NCBI GenBank assembly: GCA_937899105.1
Contig: CALBPF010000050.1
Span: forward strand, 1 to 50,736
Direction of reading: 5' to 3'
Length of the DNA stretch: 50,736 bases
Source of the DNA: an uncultured Flammeovirgaceae bacterium
GTDB taxonomy: Bacteria; Bacteroidota; Bacteroidia; Cytophagales; Cyclobacteriaceae
Shown here: one piece after another, positions 35,764-43,893 of the stretch
How positions within the stretch are numbered: position 1 is the first letter of the stretch
Layout of the letters: each line of letters starts with the position of its first letter
The notes under the pieces: model-generated
What the model saw: the letters and a program-made list of their open reading frames with translations, nothing else
Databases searched by the model: none
What the model was told of the DNA's origin: nothing
Translations under genes and position numbers: made by a program

Positions 35764-38700
35764 AGGCTTTCAATACATCATTATTTAAAGCAAAAAGGAC
35801 AATCACGCGATCACCTACTTTTATATGTTCTATATCCCGTACTTCACCCTTAACCAATAATCCCGATTTCTCGGCATCAAGAAACTCAAAACCTTCAGCC
35901 CCTCTGTTTATAAAAACCTGGCCGTAAGTTCCGAGGTTAGCGCCAAATTCAGGCTTAATTCGACTTTGATTACCGCCGACCAACAAATCTACTAATTCAT
36001 CTGCATTGACATCAACAATATCTGCTGCAAAAACACTCGAAAACTGCAGTTCTATTGGCATTTTCACGGGCTCAAAAGTACCCTGCCCGTTACTTAAATA
36101 AAGCTTTGATGATAAAGTTTGTGCTTCCAATTTGATACCAGTATCGAGAATTGATTTATCAATTAAGTCAAAAATCGATGCTTTGGAGTAAGAGGCGTAG
36201 TCATTGAATTTCCGGGCAAGATTGGGGAGTTGCTTAATCAAATCCTGCCTTTGGTGAATAGGAACCTGCTTTCCGTTTTCATATATGCAGGTGATATGCT
36301 CCAATCTGCCATTTCCGTCAAAATCGCCAACATACATGGTGAGAGGTTCCTCAGGCGATCCCTTTAACCTTGTATTTTCTCCGGAATTCCCAACAAACAA
36401 ATCGGGGATACCATCATCATTAAAGTCTGCGACTTCTACAGTCTTCCAATGTCCGGTAAAATTGTTACTAATGGACAGGGAGTCAATTTTAAAATGTCCG
36501 TTTACATTCTCTAATAAAATAATGGGCATCCACTCACCAACGATCACAAGATCCATATCATTGTCCCCATCGTAATCGATGGCCTTGGCATCTGTGAGAA
36601 GTCCAATAGTCTGAAAATCGCCTAGAAATTCTCTGGAAACCTCTTCAAAATTTCCTGCGCCGTCGTTTTTATACATATGCAGCGCACCAGGGAGACCGTA
36701 CTCAAATGGAAGCAATCTATCTCCTGTGACTAAATCCAGATCGCCATCATTGTCAAAATCGATAGGACATATGAATGAGGTGCTGGTAATAGCTGGCAAT
36801 TCTCGTGAATGAATACCATCTTCCATTCCAAACAAATAGACCCTATCACGAAGTGAAAAATCACCTCTGGAAAATTCGTTTCCTCCACTAGCCACTGAAA
36901 TATCCAAAGAGCCATTACCATCAATATCTGCCACCGCAAGCTCAGAATCTTCTGAATCACTATGATCTAAAATGATATCAAAACGGACTTCGTCGAATGT
37001 AGCTTGTCCAGTCTGCTGAAATATTCTCGTTGAAAAACCCACCGCACCTCCTAATACCAAATCATCTCTACCATCACCATTTAAATCACCAGTAGCCAAC
37101 TTAGGACCTAAATTGGAATACATCTCAAACAACAGGCGATCCCGATTAAAATCCACAAAATCATTCTCTGTGTGTTTTATAGAAACGCCTAGATAGGTTT
37201 CCCTAAGCAAAGTTTGTCTGATGATAACCGGCTTTTTTTTGAGATGGGCATCTTTCTGATCGACTTGTAATGTTTGACCAGTTAGAACATTTTCAAAACT
37301 TTGAAATCTGCCGTCTGGCCACTCTACTGTGACAGAATCAACTTCGTTTCGATTGCCTAGACCTAAATGTGGACGCGGGTCAACTGATGACATATAGCCC
37401 TTAACAGGGTAGTGTTCTATATAAAAAGTCTCGGCAGAATCATAAACCGTGATTTTGGCTCCGATACCAGACGTATTTCGATTATCACCGATGAGCTTAA
37501 AATTTAAATAAGTGTTTTCAGTAGCTTGGCTTGTTAGATTACGGAATAACTGAGCAGGTTGATTGATATTATTCACTATCAAGTCTAAATCGCCATCATT
37601 ATCTAAATCAGCGTATATTGCTCCGTTTGAAAATGTGGGTTCTGATAGCCCGGCATCCTCAGTAACGTTTGTAAAACTTAGCTTACCTTCATTCTTAAAT
37701 AAGTAGTTTGGAATAGGCTGAGACGGTATACTCTCGATAAGTTTTGTAAGTAGAAGACTATCCTTTTTGTACTTTGAAAATTCAAGGCTACTGTTGGCAC
37801 GAAAGTTTATGTAATCCTGATCAATAAGATCTTTAACAATTCCATTGGCCACGTAGACATCTTTATTGCCATCGTTGTCATAATCAAATATCAATGCGCC
37901 CCAGCTCCAGTCAGTAGCATGTAGGTTGGTCAATCGGGATATATCACTAAAATAAGGCTTCGCGTCACCGGATTGCCTGCCCCTATTTAACTGGAGTACA
38001 TTTCGTGAATATTGTCGATGGAAGCCATTTTTTATATTGGCCTGATGCTTATCCCAGTCTTCAAAAGTAGATTTGGATTTAGCTCTTTCCCATGATTCCG
38101 GTAGCATCTCTGAAACGAAAATATCGGGTTTAAGATCGTTATTTATATCGGCAATATCAGCTCCCATAGAGCCAAGGCTGGTTTCCGTCATTACAGCAGT
38201 CATAGATTCTTTGAAAGAGCCGTCCATCTGATTTATGTACAAATAATCGCGCTCAAAAAAGTCATTAGACACAAACAGATCAGGCCAACCATCACCATTA
38301 ATATCACTGGCAGTAACACCAAGACCAAAACCAATTGAACTTCCATAAATACCTGCCTCTTCGCTCACATCCGTAAAGTATTGCCCATCGTTCCGATATA
38401 ACTTATTGCCACCAAGCGTATCTCTAACCTCACGCTGCCCCTCCCATAAGTCATATATACCGACTGATCTCCCAGAGTTATTGAGGAGATAAAAATCAAG
38501 GTCATTATCTCTGTCATAATCGAAAAACACCGCATGATTAGACAGCCCAATATCATTCAAACGATACTCGCTGGACTTTTCGGTGAAAGTCAAATCACCG
38601 TTATTGATGAACAATTCGTTAAATCTATTTGAACCTTCCTGAGGTCCGGATTTACATACATAAATATCAAGCCAGCCATCACCATTAACATCGGCCATGC

Positions 38701-39037
38701 TTACACCGGTGGACCATACGCCAGGGCAAGAAACTCCCGCTTGCTCAGTAATATCTTTAAATTGGAAATTCCCCTTATTCAGGTACAACCTGTTATCTAC
38801 CTGATTACCGGTAAAATATAAATCTATCAGGCCATCATTATTGATATCACCGGTAGCGACACCTGCGCCATTGTAAAAATTTCGATACGTGTAGGTGTTG
38901 AATTGCTCGGAATGCTGCAAATCGTTGCTGAAAAGTATAGAGGTTTCAGATGCTTCAAGCAGGTCAAAAGTATTTTTGTTTCCTGATTGACACGAAACAA
39001 AGAAAAATACCAGAACAATTACCGCCCTAGATTTCAT
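35744..39037 (-). CDS. CRTAC1-like FG-GAP/VCBS and ASPIC-UnbV repeat lipoprotein
   Basis: A 1,097-residue secreted lipoprotein. The start was placed at ATG 39037 (MKSRAVIVLVFFFVSCQSG, cysteine 16) because upstream ATGs lie in or against the terminator hairpin or inside susD. FG-GAP/VCBS repeats with calcium loops ('GDINNDGLIDLYF', 'DVNGDGWLDIYV', 'DINGDGWPDLFV') occupy residues about 50-490, an ASPIC/UnbV domain is at about 510-580 ('LNFKLIGDNRNTSGIGAKIT', 'VEWPDGRFQSF'), and a second repeat block ('GDLNGDGRDDLVLGGAVG', 'DFDNDGDLDLV') follows. No enzyme signature is seen. It is the first gene after susCD and the intervening hairpin, and overlaps the small lipoprotein gene by 20 bases. Function unknown; the position suggests a surface protein made with the SusCD importer. 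Confidence 0.84.
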   Translation of the reverse strand: MKSRAVIVLVFFFVSCQSGNKNTFDLLEASETSILFSNDLQHSEQFNTYTYRNFYNGAGVATGDINNDGLIDLYFTGNQVDNRLYLNKGNFQFKDITEQAGVSCPGVWSTGVSMADVNGDGWLDIYVCKSGPQEGSNRFNELFINNGDLTFTEKSSEYRLNDIGLSNHAVFFDYDRDNDLDFYLLNNSGRSVGIYDLWEGQREVRDTLGGNKLYRNDGQYFTDVSEEAGIYGSSIGFGLGVTASDINGDGWPDLFVSNDFFERDYLYINQMDGSFKESMTAVMTETSLGSMGADIADINNDLKPDIFVSEMLPESWERAKSKSTFEDWDKHQANIKNGFHRQYSRNVLQLNRGRQSGDAKPYFSDISRLTNLHATDWSWGALIFDYDNDGNKDVYVANGIVKDLIDQDYINFRANSSLEFSKYKKDSLLLTKLIESIPSQPIPNYLFKNEGKLSFTNVTEDAGLSEPTFSNGAIYADLDNDGDLDLIVNNINQPAQLFRNLTSQATENTYLNFKLIGDNRNTSGIGAKITVYDSAETFYIEHYPVKGYMSSVDPRPHLGLGNRNEVDSVTVEWPDGRFQSFENVLTGQTLQVDQKDAHLKKKPVIIRQTLLRETYLGVSIKHTENDFVDFNRDRLLFEMYSNLGPKLATGDLNGDGRDDLVLGGAVGFSTRIFQQTGQATFDEVRFDIILDHSDSEDSELAVADIDGNGSLDISVASGGNEFSRGDFSLRDRVYLFGMEDGIHSRELPAITSTSFICPIDFDNDGDLDLVTGDRLLPFEYGLPGALHMYKNDGAGNFEEVSREFLGDFQTIGLLTDAKAIDYDGDNDMDLVIVGEWMPIILLENVNGHFKIDSLSISNNFTGHWKTVEVADFNDDGIPDLFVGNSGENTRLKGSPEEPLTMYVGDFDGNGRLEHITCIYENGKQVPIHQRQDLIKQLPNLARKFNDYASYSKASIFDLIDKSILDTGIKLEAQTLSSKLYLSNGQGTFEPVKMPIELQFSSVFAADIVDVNADELVDLLVGGNQSRIKPEFGANLGTYGQVFINRGAEGFEFLDAEKSGLLVKGEVRDIEHIKVGDRVIVLFALNNDVLKAYEVGNF

Positions 39038-39052
39038 TTTTGGAGTGGACAT

Positions 39053-39086
39053 AAAAAAAGAAAGCATGTTCAGACATGCTTTCTTT
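39053..39086 (-). terminator. Intrinsic terminator or attenuator after susD
   Basis: A perfect 12-base-pair stem (AAAGAAAGCATG / CATGCTTTCTTT) with a 6-base loop, followed on the minus strand by seven Us. It starts 21 bases after the susD stop and ends 16 bases before the chosen CRTAC1 start. Partial termination here would make susCD transcripts more abundant than the downstream genes. Confidence 0.85.
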
Positions 39087-39107
39087 GAAATAAAATTCAA
39101 TACTAAA

Positions 39108-40637
39108 TCAACCTCCTTCGCTGTATCCTGGATTTTGTGCGAGTGAAGGATTATTATCTCTGGCAGATTGTGGAATAGGAAAAATATTTTTGTCCGCAGT
39201 AGACATTTCCTTTTCCCACCATGGATCGTTGAATTTACCAAATCTGATCAGGTCAGATCGCCTCCAACCTTCAGCGAAAAACTCTCTTCCTCTTTCAGCC
39301 AATAGTTCGTCAGCTGTGAGACCTGTTAGCGGACTCACTCCTGCTCTGGCCCTTACCATATTGACCAAATCCAACGCTTCACCACTACCATTATCTAGTC
39401 TCCATAAGGCTTCTGCTTTCATGAGTAAAACATCCGAATATCGGAAAATGGGGAAGTCATTGCTAAGACTTTGGCCATTTCCTATGGCAAACTCAAATTT
39501 ACCTACTCTTACACCTTCCTGACGTAGTGCATTCGGAGCCAGCTCTGTTATAAATGGGGTAAAGGTCAGCGGTGCACCATTTGGGTCATCATCCTCAAAA
39601 CTTAAATCTTCTAACCCGGTTCCGTCAAGAGCAAATTGATCTCCTTCCAAGAAAGACTCTATTCTAGCATCATTGTCATCAAACGCATTATAAAACTCCT
39701 CTAGCGACGCGTATCCATTCCAAGGCTGCTCCTGCAGGTCATAAGTTGCCTGACTAGAATAATGCAGTGTCATTTGAGGCAGGTTAAATCCTCCGGCATT
39801 ATCCGTGTCATAATTCAAGACGAAAATATTCTCAGCAGTAGCATTTATAGTAGCGAAATTGCTAAAAAAGTTGGACTCTAATGAATAAATACCAGCCTCA
39901 ATCACTGAATCTGCTTGGATAACAACATCACTCCACCGTGCGGAGCCTGCGCCAGGAACGTTGGTAGTACCGGTATAGATATCCGCGTTTAGGTATAATT
40001 TGGCAAGAGCTGTTCTTGCCACGTAATAATTCATCCTGGCATATGTAGCCGAACGCTCAAGTTGGTCAAGGTTATCCAATAAACTTGACTCCACAAAAGC
40101 AAAGACATCTGCCCTTGGACTTGCTTCTGGGGTAGAGTCGTCAGAGTCCTCTTCAATAATTGGCACGTTGCCATATGCATCTAGTAGCCATAAATAAACT
40201 AAGCCTCTCAGCGCCTTGAATTCAGCCACTAAAGCCTCATTCCCTGAAAATTGATTGATCAAATTGTTTATTGTACCAATGGCGCCAAAACAATAGTCCC
40301 ATCCGTTTTGTACGGATTGTTCAGTGGGGTTATATTCATGTTGATGAACTCTAATCCACTGACCACCATCTTCCCAGTCCGCACCTTTCTGAGCTATTAC
40401 CATTTCATCCGAAGAAACCTCATGAAGCGACCAAATTGAATTATGTCCACCCCACGCACCAATTATAGGAGTATAAGCTCCTGCCGCCAACACGGATAAT
40501 ACATCAGGATCTGTAGAACTCAACACCGCATCCTGATCGAGTTCAGAGAATAACTCTTGCTCAGGATCATCACATGCGCTCACGACTACGATTAGACTGA
40601 GCGCTACAACCACTTTACTATAAAAATTTCTAAACAT
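39108..40637 (-). CDS. susD: SusD/RagB-family outer-membrane nutrient-binding lipoprotein
   Basis: A 509-residue lipoprotein with lipobox cysteine 22 (SLIVVVSAC) followed by DDPEQE, the acidic signal for surface export. It has the SusD-family landmarks: a helical TPR-like N-terminal half, 'YCFGAIGTINNLINQF', 'EFKALRGLVYLWLLDAYGNVP', and the C-terminal 'RYSDVLLMKAEALWRLD', 'LVNMVRARAGVSPL', 'ERGREFFAEGWRRSDLIRFG', 'NIFPIPQSARDNNPSLAQNP'. It caps the SusC channel and binds the ligand at the surface. It follows susC after 7 bases and is followed by a terminator hairpin. The ligand is not readable from sequence; the neighbours suggest a small alpha-glucoside. The name is used in the family sense. 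Confidence 0.94.
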   Translation of the reverse strand: MFRNFYSKVVVALSLIVVVSACDDPEQELFSELDQDAVLSSTDPDVLSVLAAGAYTPIIGAWGGHNSIWSLHEVSSDEMVIAQKGADWEDGGQWIRVHQHEYNPTEQSVQNGWDYCFGAIGTINNLINQFSGNEALVAEFKALRGLVYLWLLDAYGNVPIIEEDSDDSTPEASPRADVFAFVESSLLDNLDQLERSATYARMNYYVARTALAKLYLNADIYTGTTNVPGAGSARWSDVVIQADSVIEAGIYSLESNFFSNFATINATAENIFVLNYDTDNAGGFNLPQMTLHYSSQATYDLQEQPWNGYASLEEFYNAFDDNDARIESFLEGDQFALDGTGLEDLSFEDDDPNGAPLTFTPFITELAPNALRQEGVRVGKFEFAIGNGQSLSNDFPIFRYSDVLLMKAEALWRLDNGSGEALDLVNMVRARAGVSPLTGLTADELLAERGREFFAEGWRRSDLIRFGKFNDPWWEKEMSTADKNIFPIPQSARDNNPSLAQNPGYSEGG

Positions 40638-40644
40638 CCGTTTA

Positions 40645-43600
40645 TTATTTAATGTTCACTGTTAAACCAATAGTGTAAGAGCGGGTAGTAGCGTACGTAC
40701 CTCTGCGCTCAATACCAGGAGCTAAGCCTGCTGTAAAACTATTCGTATCTTCCGAGTCAGTGTATCTAACTTCCGGATCGATACCTTCATAATCTGTTAT
40801 GGTAAACAGATTTTGACCTGCCGCGTAAATTCTCAAGTTAGAAAACACATCACTTTGAATAGGTACCCTATATCCTATCTGGGCGTTATCCAAACGAACG
40901 AAGGTAGCATCTTCTACATATAGGTCAGAGAATGTAGGCGTATCAGTTATCCTAACATCTGTCTTATCAGTGATTACACTGTTCCAAGTATTTGAAGGCT
41001 CGTCTCTATTTTCATAGAACCCTCGATAGGAATTATAAAGATCATGACCAAAAACACCTCTTAAGAAAAAGCTCAAATCCCAGTTTTTGTAGGCGAACGT
41101 GTTAGCAAATCCAAACTCACCATCAGGAAGCCCATTTCCGATATTCTCGAATTCATCCGGATCATCGGTAGAAAGCACATAATTACCCAGCTCATCTACA
41201 CCTAAGAATCGAGGACCGAACATGTTACCAATGGTCTCTCCTACTTCATTCCTTATAATTTCATTATTGTTTTGCCCTGGCGAACCCGGAGTTGCCAACC
41301 TGATATCTGCCAAACCTAAATCACCCACTGATAGGCTTTCAATAACCGTTTTATCATAGATGGTAAAATTGATGGCCGGAGTCCATGAAATTCCCGCAAA
41401 CTCCAACCCGTTATAAGCCGCGGCAAACTCAAATCCTGCCGCTGAAAGGTCTCCAATGTTGGCCCAGGCATTTCCTGCTACATTAAATAAAGTAGAACCA
41501 TCCGAGTTGGTTGCTCCGAAAGGATTCGGATTGCCTCTTTCTAATGAGATATTAAATAAAAGGTCTTCAATATCTCTGGTATAATAATCCATTGAACCTG
41601 TCAACTTACCTTCAAAGAGGCTGAAATCCACACCTACATTAATTTCAGTTTTTTCTTCCCATTTCAGTCCGGGATTGGGATCTCTACTCTGTACGAAACT
41701 AGTGTATATATCGCCTCTGGTAAGCGGGTCTCCATCAAGATCTATTCGATTACCCGGGGTGAATGTAGCAATCGCCAGATTTGGCTGAGGGGGTAAGTTA
41801 CCAGTAACTCCAAATGAAGCTCTCAACTTAAGACCATCGAACGGACCTAAATCTACTATTTCGGTAAGCTCTGCTCCGAGTGAAACCGCGGGAAAAGTCC
41901 CGGATTTCTCATCTTCACCAAAACCACTGAAGCTCTCCCTACGAATACTTCCTGAGAAGAATAAAAAATTATTATATGTCAGATTCACACGAGCGAATAC
42001 TGAATTTAACTCGTCCTTGGTTCTTCCACTGAAAGCATTGGTTTGATTACCTTCGCGTATCGCTCCAAAACCAAGATTATCAAAAGACTGGTCATCTAAT
42101 AAAAACTGCCTTACCCTAACTCCAAAGTTTTCATTGTTTCTTCTTTGAGTTTCAGCGCCAACTAGAAAGCTAGCGTCTAGACCTTCAGTCAACTCTCTCG
42201 TATAATTAGCTGTTCCACTTAATATTTCAGTGAAATTATTGGTGGATTGCCGTTGTGCAAGGCCTTGCTGACCTCTTCCTGTTTGAGCATCAAAAGAGCT
42301 CCAAAATTGACGCTCCTGGTCCTCGAATCGTTCTTGAGAATAACTTACTCCAACAGTAAGTTCGTCAAGAACATCATATTCAACCCTAAAGCTGCTTAAG
42401 AAATTTCTTCGTTGATTTTCGAAAGTCTGCTGCTCGGCTAATGCAACCGGATTAAAGAAATCAAACAAATCCCGCTGGAAATAACCGTCGAAATTTTGAT
42501 CTGCATTCAATAGCCTTGTGGCTCTGTCATCAGCAGATTCATCTTCCAAGGTTGATCCGGTAACGTCGCTCTCAAATATTGGAGCCGTTGGGTTATAAAT
42601 TGTAGCATATCGAAAAGCTTCTAAATTAATTGATTCCTGATCACGGTTATTTACGGATGCGTTGATGTTAAACCTCAACCTTCCATCGACAGCGCTGTGT
42701 TGCACGTTTAAGCGTGTGTTTAATCTCTCAAAAGTAGAACCCTTTACAATTCCTTCATTATTTCTATAATTTACTGAAGCTCTGTAACTGGTTGACGGAC
42801 CTAAAGCGCCGGATATAGAAAGGTTACTGGTATAAGAAACACCTGTTTGTGTCAATTCCTCGAACCAATCTGTGTCGTTGCCAAAATCTGTTCCGCCGTT
42901 AGCAACATACTCATCGGCGGAAAGCACGTCTATTTTATTCGCTACTTCGTCAATAGTAATGAAACCATTGTAAGTAATATTAGTAGCTGCCTCACCCTTG
43001 CCTGCTGTCTTAGTTGTTACCAGAATGACACCACTTGATCCTCTGGCTCCATAGATGGCTGCTGCTGAACCGTCCTTCAGAACATCGATTGTTTCAATAT
43101 CATTTGGATCTATATTATCTAAACTTGCACCAATTACACCATCTACCACTACTAGCGGAGAGCTATTAGCCCCGAACGTAGATAAGCCACGAAGTCTGAT
43201 CGTTGGCGAAGCATTTGGATCGCCACCAGGAGTAACAATTGAAAGACCCGCAACTTTTCCAGCGATAAGTTGACCTGGATCAGTCACGTTACCTGCGTTA
43301 AAATCCTCAGTGCTTAAACTAGCCACGGCGCTGGTAATTTCTTTTTTCTCTTGAGTACCGTACCCTACAACCACAACCTCAGATAACTGAGTAACATCTG
43401 TAGCCAATCCAACATCGATCACACTACGATTACCTACCACCATCTCCTGATTAGTATATCCCACAAAAGAGAATATTAAAGTAGCTCCATCACCGACAGA
43501 CAGGGTATAATTACCATCAAAATCAGTTACAGTACCATTTGTAGTACCTTTTTCAACAACGTTAACCCCTGGTAGTCCACTCCCATCAGATGCATCGGTA

Positions 43601-43686
43601 ACCTTTCCGGTCACAGTGCTCTGAGCCAGAATAGCATGGCCGCAGACCAGAGTCATCAACGTTAATACTAGTAAAAACTTCTTCAT
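40645..43686 (-). CDS. susC: SusC/RagA-family TonB-linked outer-membrane transporter
   Basis: A 1,013-residue TonB-dependent transporter, normal length for SusC. It has a signal peptide (MKKFLLVLTLMTLVCGHAILA), a carboxypeptidase-regulatory-like domain (residues about 24-105, 'VTGKVTDASDGSGLPGVNVV'), a TonB-box-like 'EVVVVGYGTQEKKEITSAV', and the plug with 'IRLRGLSTFGANSSPLVVVD' and 'IETIDVLKDGSAAAIYGARG'. A 22-stranded beta-barrel follows, ending in 'RSYTIGLTVNIK'. It imports oligosaccharide-size ligands across the outer membrane with SusD as a lid, powered by TonB-ExbBD. It is the first gene of a nine-gene operon. A LacI-type palindrome lies 127 bases upstream, and 207 bases separate it from the end of the preceding CRTAC1 gene. 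Confidence 0.96.
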   Translation of the reverse strand: MKKFLLVLTLMTLVCGHAILAQSTVTGKVTDASDGSGLPGVNVVEKGTTNGTVTDFDGNYTLSVGDGATLIFSFVGYTNQEMVVGNRSVIDVGLATDVTQLSEVVVVGYGTQEKKEITSAVASLSTEDFNAGNVTDPGQLIAGKVAGLSIVTPGGDPNASPTIRLRGLSTFGANSSPLVVVDGVIGASLDNIDPNDIETIDVLKDGSAAAIYGARGSSGVILVTTKTAGKGEAATNITYNGFITIDEVANKIDVLSADEYVANGGTDFGNDTDWFEELTQTGVSYTSNLSISGALGPSTSYRASVNYRNNEGIVKGSTFERLNTRLNVQHSAVDGRLRFNINASVNNRDQESINLEAFRYATIYNPTAPIFESDVTGSTLEDESADDRATRLLNADQNFDGYFQRDLFDFFNPVALAEQQTFENQRRNFLSSFRVEYDVLDELTVGVSYSQERFEDQERQFWSSFDAQTGRGQQGLAQRQSTNNFTEILSGTANYTRELTEGLDASFLVGAETQRRNNENFGVRVRQFLLDDQSFDNLGFGAIREGNQTNAFSGRTKDELNSVFARVNLTYNNFLFFSGSIRRESFSGFGEDEKSGTFPAVSLGAELTEIVDLGPFDGLKLRASFGVTGNLPPQPNLAIATFTPGNRIDLDGDPLTRGDIYTSFVQSRDPNPGLKWEEKTEINVGVDFSLFEGKLTGSMDYYTRDIEDLLFNISLERGNPNPFGATNSDGSTLFNVAGNAWANIGDLSAAGFEFAAAYNGLEFAGISWTPAINFTIYDKTVIESLSVGDLGLADIRLATPGSPGQNNNEIIRNEVGETIGNMFGPRFLGVDELGNYVLSTDDPDEFENIGNGLPDGEFGFANTFAYKNWDLSFFLRGVFGHDLYNSYRGFYENRDEPSNTWNSVITDKTDVRITDTPTFSDLYVEDATFVRLDNAQIGYRVPIQSDVFSNLRIYAAGQNLFTITDYEGIDPEVRYTDSEDTNSFTAGLAPGIERRGTYATTRSYTIGLTVNIK

Positions 43687-43812
43687 AAAGGTTGATTTAA
43701 ATTGAATAATATAAGAATGTAGTTATTTCACCTACCGAACTTAATTTTCAATAATAGTGATTAATGCTGTCAAAAGCATCTTTTTTCGGCCATAAATTAA
43801 CGAAAACGACTT

Positions 43813-43826
43813 CGCAAACGTTTGCG
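43813..43826. promoter_or_regulatory. Perfect 14-base LacI-type operator upstream of susC
   Basis: CGCAAACGTTTGCG is a perfect palindrome with the central CG and AA/TT half-site pattern of LacI-family operators, located in the 207-base intergenic region before susC. It resembles the sites at 12249 and 25095 (nnnAAnCGnTTnnn) but the outer bases differ, so it may bind a different LacI-family protein or a weaker version of the same one. Confidence 0.75.
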
Positions 43827-43893
43827 GTAGAGCTTAATTATATCCCCCAGTGTGCGTGTTTTTAACACATAAGCAATGGAGGTATTTTAGAGG

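Noticed and set aside
39038..39241. N-terminal extension of the CRTAC1-like gene to 39241
   Set aside because: It would overlap the susD 3' end and run through the terminator; the lipoprotein signal peptide begins at 39037.
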